From Chitinophagaceae bacterium (lineage in GTDB: Bacteria; Bacteroidota; Bacteroidia; Chitinophagales; Chitinophagaceae): 64,000 bases of DNA. This document shows, in pieces, positions 53,883 to 60,747 of the stretch. The notes beneath the pieces are model-generated. The model was not told the origin of the DNA and did not search any database. It was given only the letters and a program-made list of their open reading frames with translations. The first letter of the stretch is position 1. The number at the start of each line of letters is the position of its first letter. Position numbers and translations under genes: made by a program. Location of the stretch: contig JAHBTJ010000030.1 in NCBI GenBank assembly GCA_019638595.1, positions 1-64,000 on the forward strand, given 5' to 3'.

Positions 53883-53911
53883 AAAGCCGGTGTATAGTAT
53901 GCACCGGCTTT
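53883..53911 (+). terminator. Terminator of the plus-strand 3-keto-sugar operon
   Basis: A 10-bp stem, AAAGCCGGTG (53883-53892) with CACCGGCTTT (53902-53911), a 9-nt loop, then TTATTTT. It lies 28 bases after the stop of the DUF1080 gene. Confidence 0.85.
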
Positions 53912-53994
53912 TATTTTGGCAGATGTTAATGATATTGGAACAGGAAAAGGTCTTTTATAGTAAAACCGCATTTTGTACCGTTGTAAATTGCATA

Positions 53995-54435
53995 ATGCCC
54001 CGCATAGAACTAAACACAAATATTCATGCACCCATACAGGTTTGTTTTGATCTTTCTCGTAGCGCGGAGCTGCACATGATCTCTACCCGGCATACCCGCG
54101 AAACAGTTGTTAAAGGAAGAAGCAAAGGCTTATTTGAGAAAAATGATATTGTTACCTGGCGCGCCAAACACTTCGGCATATACCGGCAACTTGAAATGGA
54201 AATATCGGGAATGGATTTCCCTTTCAGCTTTGAAGACAGGATGGTAAAAGGGATTTTTAAAAGCATTACTCATCAGCATATATTTTCGGAAAAAGACGGA
54301 ATTACTACAATGAAAGACATCTTTGTTTATGAAGAATTTGTACCCCTGGTTGAGCGGGCAATCCATGAAAATCTATCGCCCGGCGCTATTAAAAAAGCTA
54401 TTAAAAACTGGCAGCCGGACAATATGCGGGTATAA
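53995..54435 (+). CDS. SRPBCC-family protein
   Basis: A 146-residue protein. The ATG at 53995 gives MPRIELNTNIHAPIQVCFDL, the usual opening of SRPBCC (START/Bet v 1-like) ligand-binding proteins; the longer upstream frame crosses the terminator. Further family blocks are GLFEKNDIVTWRAKHFGIYR, FPFSFEDRMVKGIF and FVYEEFVPLVERAIHENL. It has no signal peptide, so it is cytosolic. The ligand is unknown. It is separated from the 3-keto operon by a terminator and followed by a non-coding repeat tract. Confidence 0.85.
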   Translation: MPRIELNTNIHAPIQVCFDLSRSAELHMISTRHTRETVVKGRSKGLFEKNDIVTWRAKHFGIYRQLEMEISGMDFPFSFEDRMVKGIFKSITHQHIFSEKDGITTMKDIFVYEEFVPLVERAIHENLSPGAIKKAIKNWQPDNMRV

Positions 54436-54560
54436 TTCAAACATTTCAATCAGGCTTATCGAAGGAATTGATCCGGTTATCGAAACAAAATGCCGGTCTG
54501 GCGAAATAAGTTCCGCAGCCGCGGGATATTGAACATCTTTGTACTGTCATTAATGATAAC

Positions 54561-54785
54561 GATATCCTGAAAGAAAGACCAACAACCCAAATCCCGGAGA
54601 ACCGCCCCCGATCCCTTGAAAACCCTGAACCCTGAGAAAAGATAATCCAGATCCCTGCAAGACCAAACCAGTACCGTGAAAGCCGTAATCCAGATCCGAT
54701 GAAAGAAATAATATCCAGGTCCATCGAAAACCGTATCTCAATCTTTTGAATGATCACTGTCCAAATCCCGAAAAACCAGGCCATA
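54561..54785. repeat. Array of about ten degenerate ~22-nt tandem repeats
   Basis: Units start at about 54561, 54590, 54610, 54627, 54650, 54671, 54693, 54718, 54740 and 54764. Each opens with a GATCC-like word followed by CCTGAAAG or a close variant, for example GATCCCTGCAAGACC and GATCCGATGAAAG. TAATCCAGATCC occurs exactly at 54643-54654 and 54686-54697, 43 bases apart. The spacing varies from 17 to 29, so coding is unlikely. Confidence 0.6.
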
Positions 54786-54860
54786 ACTGAAGTCCGTCAA
54801 CCTTTGTTAAAACCGTTAATTGCTAACGATCTAACCTCTGACAAGATTTCAAAATATTGA

Positions 54861-54886
54861 GCCCCGCCTAAAAGCGGGGCTTTTTT
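54861..54886 (+). terminator. Terminator between repeat array and MBL gene
   Basis: A 7-bp G/C stem, GCCCCGC (54861-54867) with GCGGGGC (54874-54880), then TTTTTT on the plus strand. It is also 12 bases past the stop of the minus-strand MBL gene, so it may work in both directions. Confidence 0.8.
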
Positions 54887-54892
54887 ATGCTG

Positions 54893-55606
54893 TTAACGCC
54901 ATTGCATCAGTGCCGCATTAAGCGCCTCTTCCACCCGGCGGCGGGGCTTATAAAAATAGCTCATACCATGTCCGGGCAGCATTACATCTGTATCAATTGC
55001 AGAAAATCGCAAAAGAGATTCCATGTATTTCTTTTTATCAAAATCAATAGAGCCGCTCCAGCCGAAATCTCCTGCTAAAAGTGTACCTATTACATCGCCG
55101 CTGATAACAACCCGTTTATCATCCCAGGTAAATAAGTACGCGGTGCATCCCATGCTATGACCAGGCAAATGCATGGCTGTAAAGCTGGTGCCACATAAGT
55201 TAAAAACTTCCCCGTCTGTAATAAGCCTGTCAACCGTTACAGGAGTAAATGTTTTATGATACAAATATCCGCAGCAACGTTCATCGCCCGAAGCTACCGC
55301 GTCGGCGGTTTCCCTGATTGAAATAAGCTGAACGCCTTTTTTCTTTAAAAGGTGAGCGCCTCCCGCATGATCGTAATGCGGATGTGTTAACACACAATAA
55401 CGGATATCGTCAGGCGAAAGTTGCCAGTACAACATATTGGCGAATATCTGGTCCATCGTGTCGCCGCAGCCGCAGTCGAACATGATCAATCCCTGGCCTG
55501 TTTTAATTATATAGGAGTTGGCATCGTTCCATAAGGCGCCGGGCTCATCAAAAGTAAGCCCGTTGATATCGCCCCCCACCTGGTAAATATTCCTGAGCAA
55601 CTGCAT
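54893..55606 (-). CDS. MBL-fold metallo-hydrolase
   Basis: A 237-residue soluble enzyme with a binuclear metal site. The motif THPHYDHAGG gives His75, His77, Asp79 and His80. Other ligands are in AMHLPGHSMGCTAYL, VISGDVIGTLLAGD and MLPGHGMSY. The spacing resembles glyoxalase-II and lactonase-type members more than beta-lactamases. No signal peptide is present. It has an unusual GDERCCGYLYHKTF insert with two adjacent Cys. The substrate is unknown. It is a single gene on the minus strand, with a -7 element at 55660-55667. Confidence 0.87.
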   Translation of the reverse strand: MQLLRNIYQVGGDINGLTFDEPGALWNDANSYIIKTGQGLIMFDCGCGDTMDQIFANMLYWQLSPDDIRYCVLTHPHYDHAGGAHLLKKKGVQLISIRETADAVASGDERCCGYLYHKTFTPVTVDRLITDGEVFNLCGTSFTAMHLPGHSMGCTAYLFTWDDKRVVISGDVIGTLLAGDFGWSGSIDFDKKKYMESLLRFSAIDTDVMLPGHGMSYFYKPRRRVEEALNAALMQWR

Positions 55607-55659
55607 GCCTGTTCTTTTAGATAAAGATATCCTTTGTTTGGTTATGATCGCCGGGTAAC

Positions 55660-55667
55660 CAAAGGTA
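55660..55667 (-). promoter_or_regulatory. -7 promoter element for the MBL gene
   Basis: CAAAGGTA on the plus strand reads TACCTTTG on the minus strand, matching TAnnTTTG, about 54 nt before the ATG at 55606. There is no clear TTG upstream. Confidence 0.35.
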
Positions 55668-55680
55668 AGTTCATGTCTGC

Positions 55681-56511
55681 TCAGTTATAATAAGAATAAG
55701 TGGTGCGCAATTCATAGTGTTGTCCCGTGCCGGGGCCGCTGGTATTAACAAAATCACCAATCTTCACCAATGGCCTGCCGCTGTTGTCATAAGTATATGT
55801 ATAATTTACTTCGTATGTTACGGCTGCGCCGCCGGTGCGTACTACGCGGCCTGCGTTATTGACCTGGACATTAATGCCCGGGATCAGGATAGGGATTCTG
55901 AGGCGTCCTGGCTCCATCAACGTAAATCCGTCTGCATTTTTCTTATTGTCATAGTTTTCATACCGGTCAGTAAAAGCAGCCTCCGGCAATTGCCCGGCGG
56001 GAAAATATTGCTGTAAAACTTCCTTTACGTTTCCATCAGGATAATAAGTAAATGTATAAGACTGGTCTTCCGCAAACAGTCCATTATCGAGCTTTAGTTC
56101 CCATTCGATCTTTTGTAACTGGCCGGAAGGATAATACCATAAGAATGCTCTTCGGTAAGTTATACCTTCGTCCGTAACGGTAATATAGGAAAGTTGGTTA
56201 TTAATATAGCTGTAACTGATACGCTCCGGGCTGGCGCCCGCCGTATTGTTCTTCATCAGTGTAAGATCGTCTCCCGTATAGTCCATCTCATAGATCAATC
56301 CGTTTGAAAAATTGAAACCGGATATATATTTATCGTCCCTGTATTCGAAATGATAATAAGGAGATGGTAGTCCCGTAATTTGAATGTTCTTCAGCTTTAA
56401 GTCCACAAAAGAAAACGGCTCAGCGGGAGTTCCGGGCGAATGATTGTTTTCCTTACGACAGGAAAAAAGAACAGAGAGCATAAAAACCGGTAACAGGTAT
56501 TTTGATTTCAT
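55681..56511 (-). CDS. Lipoprotein with YD-repeat-like beta segments, unknown function
   Basis: A 276-residue lipoprotein. The ATG at 56511 gives a lipobox Cys18 (LLPVFMLSVLFSCRK); a longer frame to 56808 runs through non-coding sequence and is not used. The body has repeated short beta elements with Tyr/Asp/Gly turns (YYHFEYRDDKYISGFNFSNG, TFTYYPDGNVKEVLQQYFPA, YTYTYDNSGRPLVKIGDF), like single YD repeats of RHS proteins and the DUF4595-like lipoproteins. It is outer-membrane or surface located by inference. No partner gene is evident. Confidence 0.75.
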   Translation of the reverse strand: MKSKYLLPVFMLSVLFSCRKENNHSPGTPAEPFSFVDLKLKNIQITGLPSPYYHFEYRDDKYISGFNFSNGLIYEMDYTGDDLTLMKNNTAGASPERISYSYINNQLSYITVTDEGITYRRAFLWYYPSGQLQKIEWELKLDNGLFAEDQSYTFTYYPDGNVKEVLQQYFPAGQLPEAAFTDRYENYDNKKNADGFTLMEPGRLRIPILIPGINVQVNNAGRVVRTGGAAVTYEVNYTYTYDNSGRPLVKIGDFVNTSGPGTGQHYELRTTYSYYN

Positions 56512-56743
56512 ACAATATTGCTGACAGGCCATTTTAAAAAAACGTGGCTTTTGAAGCAGGGATTTTATGTAACTGCAACTGTTGCTTCTTGGTGTTGTAC
56601 GGGGGGCGTGAAAAGCCTTACCCAAAAAATATGGAAGGAAGATGTGCTTCCCGCAATGGGTCACCGGATGGGTATCTATAACAGGGGCGACGGACCTTCT
56701 ATTATTGTTTTGGAAAATACTACGCGCTAAGTAAACAGGATTT

Positions 56744-56771
56744 CCAACCTTTGAAAGGTTCGGAGCCCTGC
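56744..56771. repeat. Second copy of the AACCTTT-AAAGGTTCGG palindrome
   Basis: AACCTTTGAAAGGTTCGGAGCCCTG here matches in order the right half of the 36668-36703 palindrome (TTTTAAAAGGTTCGGAACCCTG) with few changes. It is not next to a gene end, so it behaves like a dispersed element rather than a simple terminator. Confidence 0.5.
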
Positions 56772-56955
56772 CGGCACTTATTATAGAAAACGCCTTATAA
56801 TATTCCATTTCGCCGTTTTATAGCCTAAGTGGTTGAGCTTACCCTTTTTATGTCAATTCATATACAGCTTACTGTAATTTCAGCTTTTCATAGGTATTTT
56901 CCCTACATTTTGGCAGTTTTTATATATAAATACGTGGAGTTGCATACTTTAAATA

Positions 56956-56963
56956 TAAATTTG
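56956..56963 (+). promoter_or_regulatory. -7 promoter element for the small barrel gene
   Basis: TAAATTTG matches TAnnTTTG and lies 30 nt before the ATG at 56994. The nearest upstream TTG (56940-56942) is only 13 nt away, too close for the usual spacing. Confidence 0.4.
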
Positions 56964-56993
56964 ACGTTTATTCACACCTAAACCATCAAATTT

Positions 56994-57584
56994 ATGAAGA
57001 AGATCTTTTTTCTCTCAGTTTTTACTGCTGCTGCATTTATTGGTCAGGCTCAAATCAAGTTCGGTATAAAAGCCGGGGCTAATTTCTCAAAGTTCTCCGG
57101 TGAAGATGCTAAAATAGAAGACCTATCACCAAAGTTCAGAACAGGATTTGCCGGCGGCGGTTTTGTTAATATCGGCCTCAATGAAATGTTCAGTCTTCAG
57201 CCGGAATTGCTTTACTCCATGGAAGGCACTACATATAAAGAGTCCGGAGAAAAAGCAACGTATAAAACTGATTATATTAATGTTCCTGTTCTTGTCCAGT
57301 ATAACAATCCAAGCGGGTTTTATGCAGAAACAGGTCCGCAGATAGGCTATTTGGTGTCGGCTAAAATAGCTTATGATGGTAATTCAGTAGACATAAAAGA
57401 CAGCTTTAAAAAGATAAATTTTTCATGGGGACTGGGCGCCGGCTATAAACTTTCTAATGGGCTTGGTATTGGCGCACGTTACAATTTGGGTATTACTAAA
57501 ATTGCCGATAATACTGATGCGAACATTAAGGTAGGAGGCTTCCATGTAGGATTATCTTACACCTTTGGAGCAGGCAAAGAATAA
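56994..57584 (+). CDS. Small outer-membrane beta-barrel protein (porin-like, OMP_b-brl_2)
   Basis: A 196-residue protein with a signal peptide (IFFLSVFTAAAFIGQAQ). The mature part opens with IKFGIKAGANFSKFSGED and has about eight alternating strands (EMFSLQPELLYSMEGTTYK, YINVPVLVQYNNPSGFYAE, SWGLGAGYKLSNGLGIGARY), the pattern of PF13568 eight-stranded barrels. The end HVGLSYTFGAGKE lacks the terminal aromatic by four residues. The ligand is unknown. It is a single gene with its own -7 element and a strong terminator. Confidence 0.87.
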   Translation: MKKIFFLSVFTAAAFIGQAQIKFGIKAGANFSKFSGEDAKIEDLSPKFRTGFAGGGFVNIGLNEMFSLQPELLYSMEGTTYKESGEKATYKTDYINVPVLVQYNNPSGFYAETGPQIGYLVSAKIAYDGNSVDIKDSFKKINFSWGLGAGYKLSNGLGIGARYNLGITKIADNTDANIKVGGFHVGLSYTFGAGKE

Positions 57585-57613
57585 TTTAAACGGAATTTTT
57601 AAAACAAATAAGC

Positions 57614-57651
57614 ACACAAAAGCCCCGCGGAGTAACGCGGGGCTTTTGTGT
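57614..57651. terminator. Strong terminator after the small barrel gene
   Basis: A 16-bp perfect stem, ACACAAAAGCCCCGCG (57614-57629) with its complement at 57636-57651, and a 6-nt loop. It lies 29 bases after the stop at 57584 and before the convergent S41 gene end, so it may serve both. Confidence 0.85.
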
Positions 57652-57743
57652 TTATTGCAAGGAGGTTTTATCGTGCATCTGTATCTTAGAGTGTAGTTTA
57701 GGGGATGGTAAGTTGTCAAAAATTTCTGCGTATGGCTATTCTA

Positions 57744-59135
57744 TCACCTGGTTCTTGAGAACGGACGACTGCTTACCATGCCATTAAAGCGATTGCTACC
57801 GATTTGCTTATTACCTGAATTGATTAATACATCTGAAGCGTTGCGCGAAGCGATATTGGAAAATACACCGTTGCTGATGTAGTTGAGCGCGCTACCCAGG
57901 CAATCTTCTGCCACATCACCCCATTGTTTTTCCAGCCCGTCGTTTACAACTGCGTCGGTCGTCATACCATCAAAATAATTGCCTTCTCCGTTCCTGTTCA
58001 CACTTCTGAATGAAATGGGGAAAATATACCAATCACCGTCGGGAATTCCAAAATAACCAACAGGCTTGCCGTAAGTGCTTCTTCCAACAAGCTTCACATC
58101 CATATATGGCTTAAGGCTGTTGATGAGCAACTCGCTTGCAGAAGCCGTATTCGTTGCCGTTATGAAAAATATCCTTGAAAGATCAAGCGACCCTTTCTTT
58201 GCATAATAAATGGTTGTATCATAATAACGGCTGTATTTATCATTAAACTCTTCTGTAAGCATAAGTCCGCCATTACCTGCAGCCGGAACCAGGTAATTCG
58301 CCAGCTCATTTTGCAATTCCACATATCCCCCGCTGTTATAACGTAAATCAACAATAAGGTCGGTAACGCCTTTGCTGTTGAAATCACTGAATAAAGCGCT
58401 GAACCGGTTTTTTACAGAGGTCACATCACCCAAAAAAGAATTGTATACGAGGTATCCAACTTTTTTGGAGCCGGCGGTATATATCGTATCAAGCAAAAAA
58501 GGTTCAGCGGTATAAGTTGCCGCGGTAAGCGTAACAGCGGTATCCGTATTATCCGGTCGCCTGAATACAAATTCGGTAGATGAACTGTTATATACAGCAG
58601 TAGAGATCCGGTTGATGGTTGCATCTTCCGTATTAATTGTTTCATTGCCGTTAACAGACATGACGCGCCAGCTTCTTATAATACCGGCGCCGGCAGCGGG
58701 TGAGGCAGGTTCAACATAAGATACGCGAAGATCATTAGCTGCATTAAAGAAAATACCTAGTCCGAAATCGCCGCTTACACCGGAGCTTACATCATCCCAC
58801 TCTGTTTGTTTCATAGCAAAGCTCCATTTGTCAACAGGATCACTGAAACCCGGTTCCGTACTGTAGGCGCGTATGGCTTCCATTACGGCATTGGGGTTGC
58901 TGTAGCTTTGCTGATTAAATGAGGATGGCAAATAATTATACCACAGGTAAATTTCCTGGGTATACCACCAGGCCGTGTCATTTACGGCACTATTAGCGGC
59001 GCTGGTACTATCAGTGGTGGTGATGCTGCTACCGGTAATGTCTTTTTTACAGGAAGCAATCAACAATACGCCGGAGAATAATAAAGAAAATAGCAGGAGC
59101 GCATTTTTGGGGAAATGATTATTGGCTGATATCAT
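57744..59135 (-). CDS. S41-family C-terminal-processing-type peptidase lipoprotein
   Basis: A 463-residue lipoprotein with a signal ending at Cys29 (LLLFSLLFSGVLLIASC). An N-terminal helical region (55-115) is followed by a PDZ-like domain (about 125-200, GDFGLGIFFNAANDLRVSYV, VEPASPAAGAGI) and the S41 core: DLIVDLRYNSGGYVELQNEL, then TNTASASELLINSLKPY with the probable nucleophile Ser332 and GRSTYGKPVGY with Lys357, 25 residues apart as in Prc. It would degrade or process proteins in the periplasm or at the surface. A full-consensus promoter ends 1 nt before the ATG at 59135. Confidence 0.9.
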   Translation of the reverse strand: MISANNHFPKNALLLFSLLFSGVLLIASCKKDITGSSITTTDSTSAANSAVNDTAWWYTQEIYLWYNYLPSSFNQQSYSNPNAVMEAIRAYSTEPGFSDPVDKWSFAMKQTEWDDVSSGVSGDFGLGIFFNAANDLRVSYVEPASPAAGAGIIRSWRVMSVNGNETINTEDATINRISTAVYNSSSTEFVFRRPDNTDTAVTLTAATYTAEPFLLDTIYTAGSKKVGYLVYNSFLGDVTSVKNRFSALFSDFNSKGVTDLIVDLRYNSGGYVELQNELANYLVPAAGNGGLMLTEEFNDKYSRYYDTTIYYAKKGSLDLSRIFFITATNTASASELLINSLKPYMDVKLVGRSTYGKPVGYFGIPDGDWYIFPISFRSVNRNGEGNYFDGMTTDAVVNDGLEKQWGDVAEDCLGSALNYISNGVFSNIASRNASDVLINSGNKQIGSNRFNGMVSSRPFSRTR

Positions 59136-59136
59136 A

Positions 59137-59166
59137 CAAACATATTTAAAACGTTATCGCCTGCAA
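59137..59166 (-). promoter_or_regulatory. Consensus promoter abutting the S41 start codon
   Basis: On the minus strand: TTG (59166-59164), a 19-nt spacer, then TATGTTTG (59144-59137), an exact fit. The -7 element ends one base before the ATG at 59135, so transcription would begin at or about the start codon. Confidence 0.55.
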
Positions 59167-59238
59167 CATACAGGCTGGATAGTAGAGATATAACCAATAA
59201 AATGGGTTTACAAATTATGAAACAAGAACGCATAGATG

Positions 59239-59323
59239 AATGGTGCAGGCTGTTCACGCATAACAGGCGTCACTAAAACTGTTGGTCCAATCAACACCAG
59301 GCATGATCAGCCTGTTCACCATT
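59239..59323. other. Structured intergenic segment with an imperfect inverted repeat
   Basis: AATGGTGCAGGCTG (59239-59252) pairs with CAGCCTGTTCACCATT (59308-59323), except for two extra bases. A small GTTGG/CAAC hairpin lies inside. It is upstream of the S41 gene and downstream of the EF-hand gene stop. No T run follows. Confidence 0.35.
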
Positions 59324-59349
59324 AAATCCTCCAGGGTAAATGTCAAGTA

Positions 59350-59634
59350 TCAGCCTTTCTTGCGAGGGCTGCCTTTGGGCTTAAAAGCTTTAAATTCTTC
59401 TTTGCTGATATAGTCATCAGCATTTGTATCCATCTCACTAAAATGGTCTTTGATCATTTTGTGTTCCGCCTTATCCGCTTCGTCTTTACTAATCTTTCCA
59501 TCTCCATCGGTATCCAGTTTTTTAAAAAGCTCTTCCGGGTCACGCCTGGGGGGCTCTTTTCTTTCCTGCGCATACGAAGAAACGGTAGCAAAGCCGGTAA
59601 CCAGCATACAGATAATAATGCTTCTTTTGATCAT
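59350..59634 (-). CDS. Secreted two-EF-hand protein
   Basis: A 94-residue protein with a signal peptide (IIICMLVTGFATVSSYAQ). Two calcium-binding loops are visible: DTDGDGKISKDE at 41-52 and DTNADDYISKEE at 69-80. The second lacks Gly at position 6 (Asp instead) and may bind calcium more weakly. The N- and C-terminal tails are Lys/Pro/Arg-rich. It is probably periplasmic. The target is unknown. Confidence 0.85.
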   Translation of the reverse strand: MIKRSIIICMLVTGFATVSSYAQERKEPPRRDPEELFKKLDTDGDGKISKDEADKAEHKMIKDHFSEMDTNADDYISKEEFKAFKPKGSPRKKG

Positions 59635-59949
59635 AAGTAAAAGATTAAAATGATGAATAAAAATTTATTTGTTGTTGCAGCGTACTTCTATACTACCTGG
59701 ATAATCAACAACATCATAAGCGTGAGTTTGATACGGCAAAATTATCGGGGTAGTTTGCAGTGAAACTTTAAAATAGGTGAACGCCTGTTATTAGTCGGTG
59801 AATCATAAGCGAATGCAACCAAAACAAGATCAGCAACGGTTCACCTAATGTGGGAACCGTTATTTGCGAAATTCATTAACGAAGATTAACGATGTGCCAA
59901 TAAACCAATTGCTGTATAGAACCCTCTGATAAAATATAAAAGAAGCATT
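59635..59949. other. Intergenic region upstream of the EF-hand and DUF6515 genes
   Basis: About 315 bases between divergent genes. It contains a -7-like element for the EF-hand gene (CAAAATTA, 59737-59744) and a hairpin at 59835-59861. No gene is visible. Confidence 0.5.
59835..59861. promoter_or_regulatory. Hairpin in the DUF6515 upstream region
   Basis: An 8-bp stem, AACGGTTC (59835-59842) with GAACCGTT (59854-59861), and an 11-nt loop. It lies about 90 nt before the ATG at 59950. It could be an operator or a leader structure; it is not followed by a T run. Confidence 0.35.
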
Positions 59950-60564
59950 ATGAAAAAGAATAAGTTAATCGGAACGATGTTTATGTTCGCTATAGCTGCA
60001 GGTGCATTAAGCGCCTCCGCCCAGGACAGAAACAGGGGGCAATCCAATAGCAGGCCGGAAGTCAGATCAAACAGGCAACCTGCTTCTCCTCAAATAAACA
60101 ACAGGAAAAATATTGGAACTATCAGCAGGGACAATGCACATTTCAAAAAAGAGAAAACAAAAGTAGTAGCTACAAGGCAAAGACCATCCGGTGCTGAACG
60201 TGTTGTATACAATAACCGCACCTACGATTATAATAATGGACGTTTTTATATTGAAAACAATGGCAGATATATCCAGGCTCCTCCTCCAAGAGGCATGCGT
60301 ATCAAAACGTTGCCTCCCAACTATGTGAGGGTTAATGCTGGAAATTCATTATACTATTTTTTTGAAGGTGTGTTTTATTTTGATCGTAACGGCTATTACG
60401 AAGTAGTAAACCCGGAAATAGGAACAATTGTTGATGCGCTGCCGGCAGATTATGAAAAAGTAGTTTACAACGGGTATACATATTACGAATACAATGGAGT
60501 ACTTTACGACAGGGTAACCACATCTTTTGGCAGAGGATACCAGGTTGTCGGGTATATCAATTAA
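59950..60564 (+). CDS. DUF6515 family secreted protein
   Basis: A 204-residue protein with a signal peptide (TMFMFAIAAGALSASAQ). A basic Arg/Asn-rich linker (residues 26-85, RNRGQSNSRPEVRSNRQ) precedes the conserved part: MRIKTLPPNYVRVNAGNSLY, FFEGVFYFDRNGYYEVVNPE and IGTIVDALPADYEKVVYNGY. These Tyr-rich G-V-x-Y repeats define DUF6515. The function is unknown; it is probably periplasmic or surface bound. It is a single gene with its own terminator. Confidence 0.85.
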   Translation: MKKNKLIGTMFMFAIAAGALSASAQDRNRGQSNSRPEVRSNRQPASPQINNRKNIGTISRDNAHFKKEKTKVVATRQRPSGAERVVYNNRTYDYNNGRFYIENNGRYIQAPPPRGMRIKTLPPNYVRVNAGNSLYYFFEGVFYFDRNGYYEVVNPEIGTIVDALPADYEKVVYNGYTYYEYNGVLYDRVTTSFGRGYQVVGYIN

Positions 60565-60589
60565 CAGGATTAATATTTAAAAAGGTCTT

Positions 60590-60623
60590 AAAGCAGGCTA
60601 TTGATACAATCATAGCCTGCTTT
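60590..60623 (+). terminator. Terminator after the DUF6515 gene
   Basis: A 12-bp stem, AAAGCAGGCTAT (60590-60601) with ATAGCCTGCTTT (60612-60623), and a 10-nt loop, then TTCAATT. It lies 25 bases after the stop at 60564. Confidence 0.85.
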
Positions 60624-60747
60624 TCAATTATATCACATTCCGGCAGCTATCCCGGCCAAGCCATCTCTTATTTTCTGCTCAGCCGCCGGAGGAGAAACTC
60701 TCCGGAGAACTAAGATTAATCCGTCCTCGACGCATATAACATACCTG

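Larger units (their letters stand above)
54436..54892. other. Non-coding region with degenerate repeats and a terminator
   Basis: About 460 bases between the SRPBCC gene and the MBL gene. It contains the repeat array 54561-54785 and the hairpin terminator 54861-54880. A minus-strand frame of 112 codons is open across it, but its Gly/Phe/Ser pattern comes from the repeats and resembles no family. Confidence 0.6.
56512..56993. other. Long intergenic region with a dispersed palindrome
   Basis: About 480 bases between divergent genes. It contains the palindromic repeat 56744-56771, related to the terminator at 36668-36703, and the -7 element 56956-56963. A plus-strand frame of 70 codons at 56518-56730 resembles no protein I know. 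Confidence 0.55.

Noticed and set aside
54446-54784. Minus-strand open frame of 112 codons
   Set aside because: Its Gly/Phe/Ser pattern comes from the degenerate DNA repeats, whose spacing does not keep a reading frame.
56518-56730. Plus-strand open frame of 70 codons upstream of the lipoprotein gene
   Set aside because: No signal, no known motif and no promoter; the opposite strand is open here as well, which suggests chance.
56512-56808. N-terminal extension of the lipoprotein gene by 99 codons
   Set aside because: The lipobox signal starts only at ATG 56511, and the extension crosses the palindromic repeat at 56744-56771.
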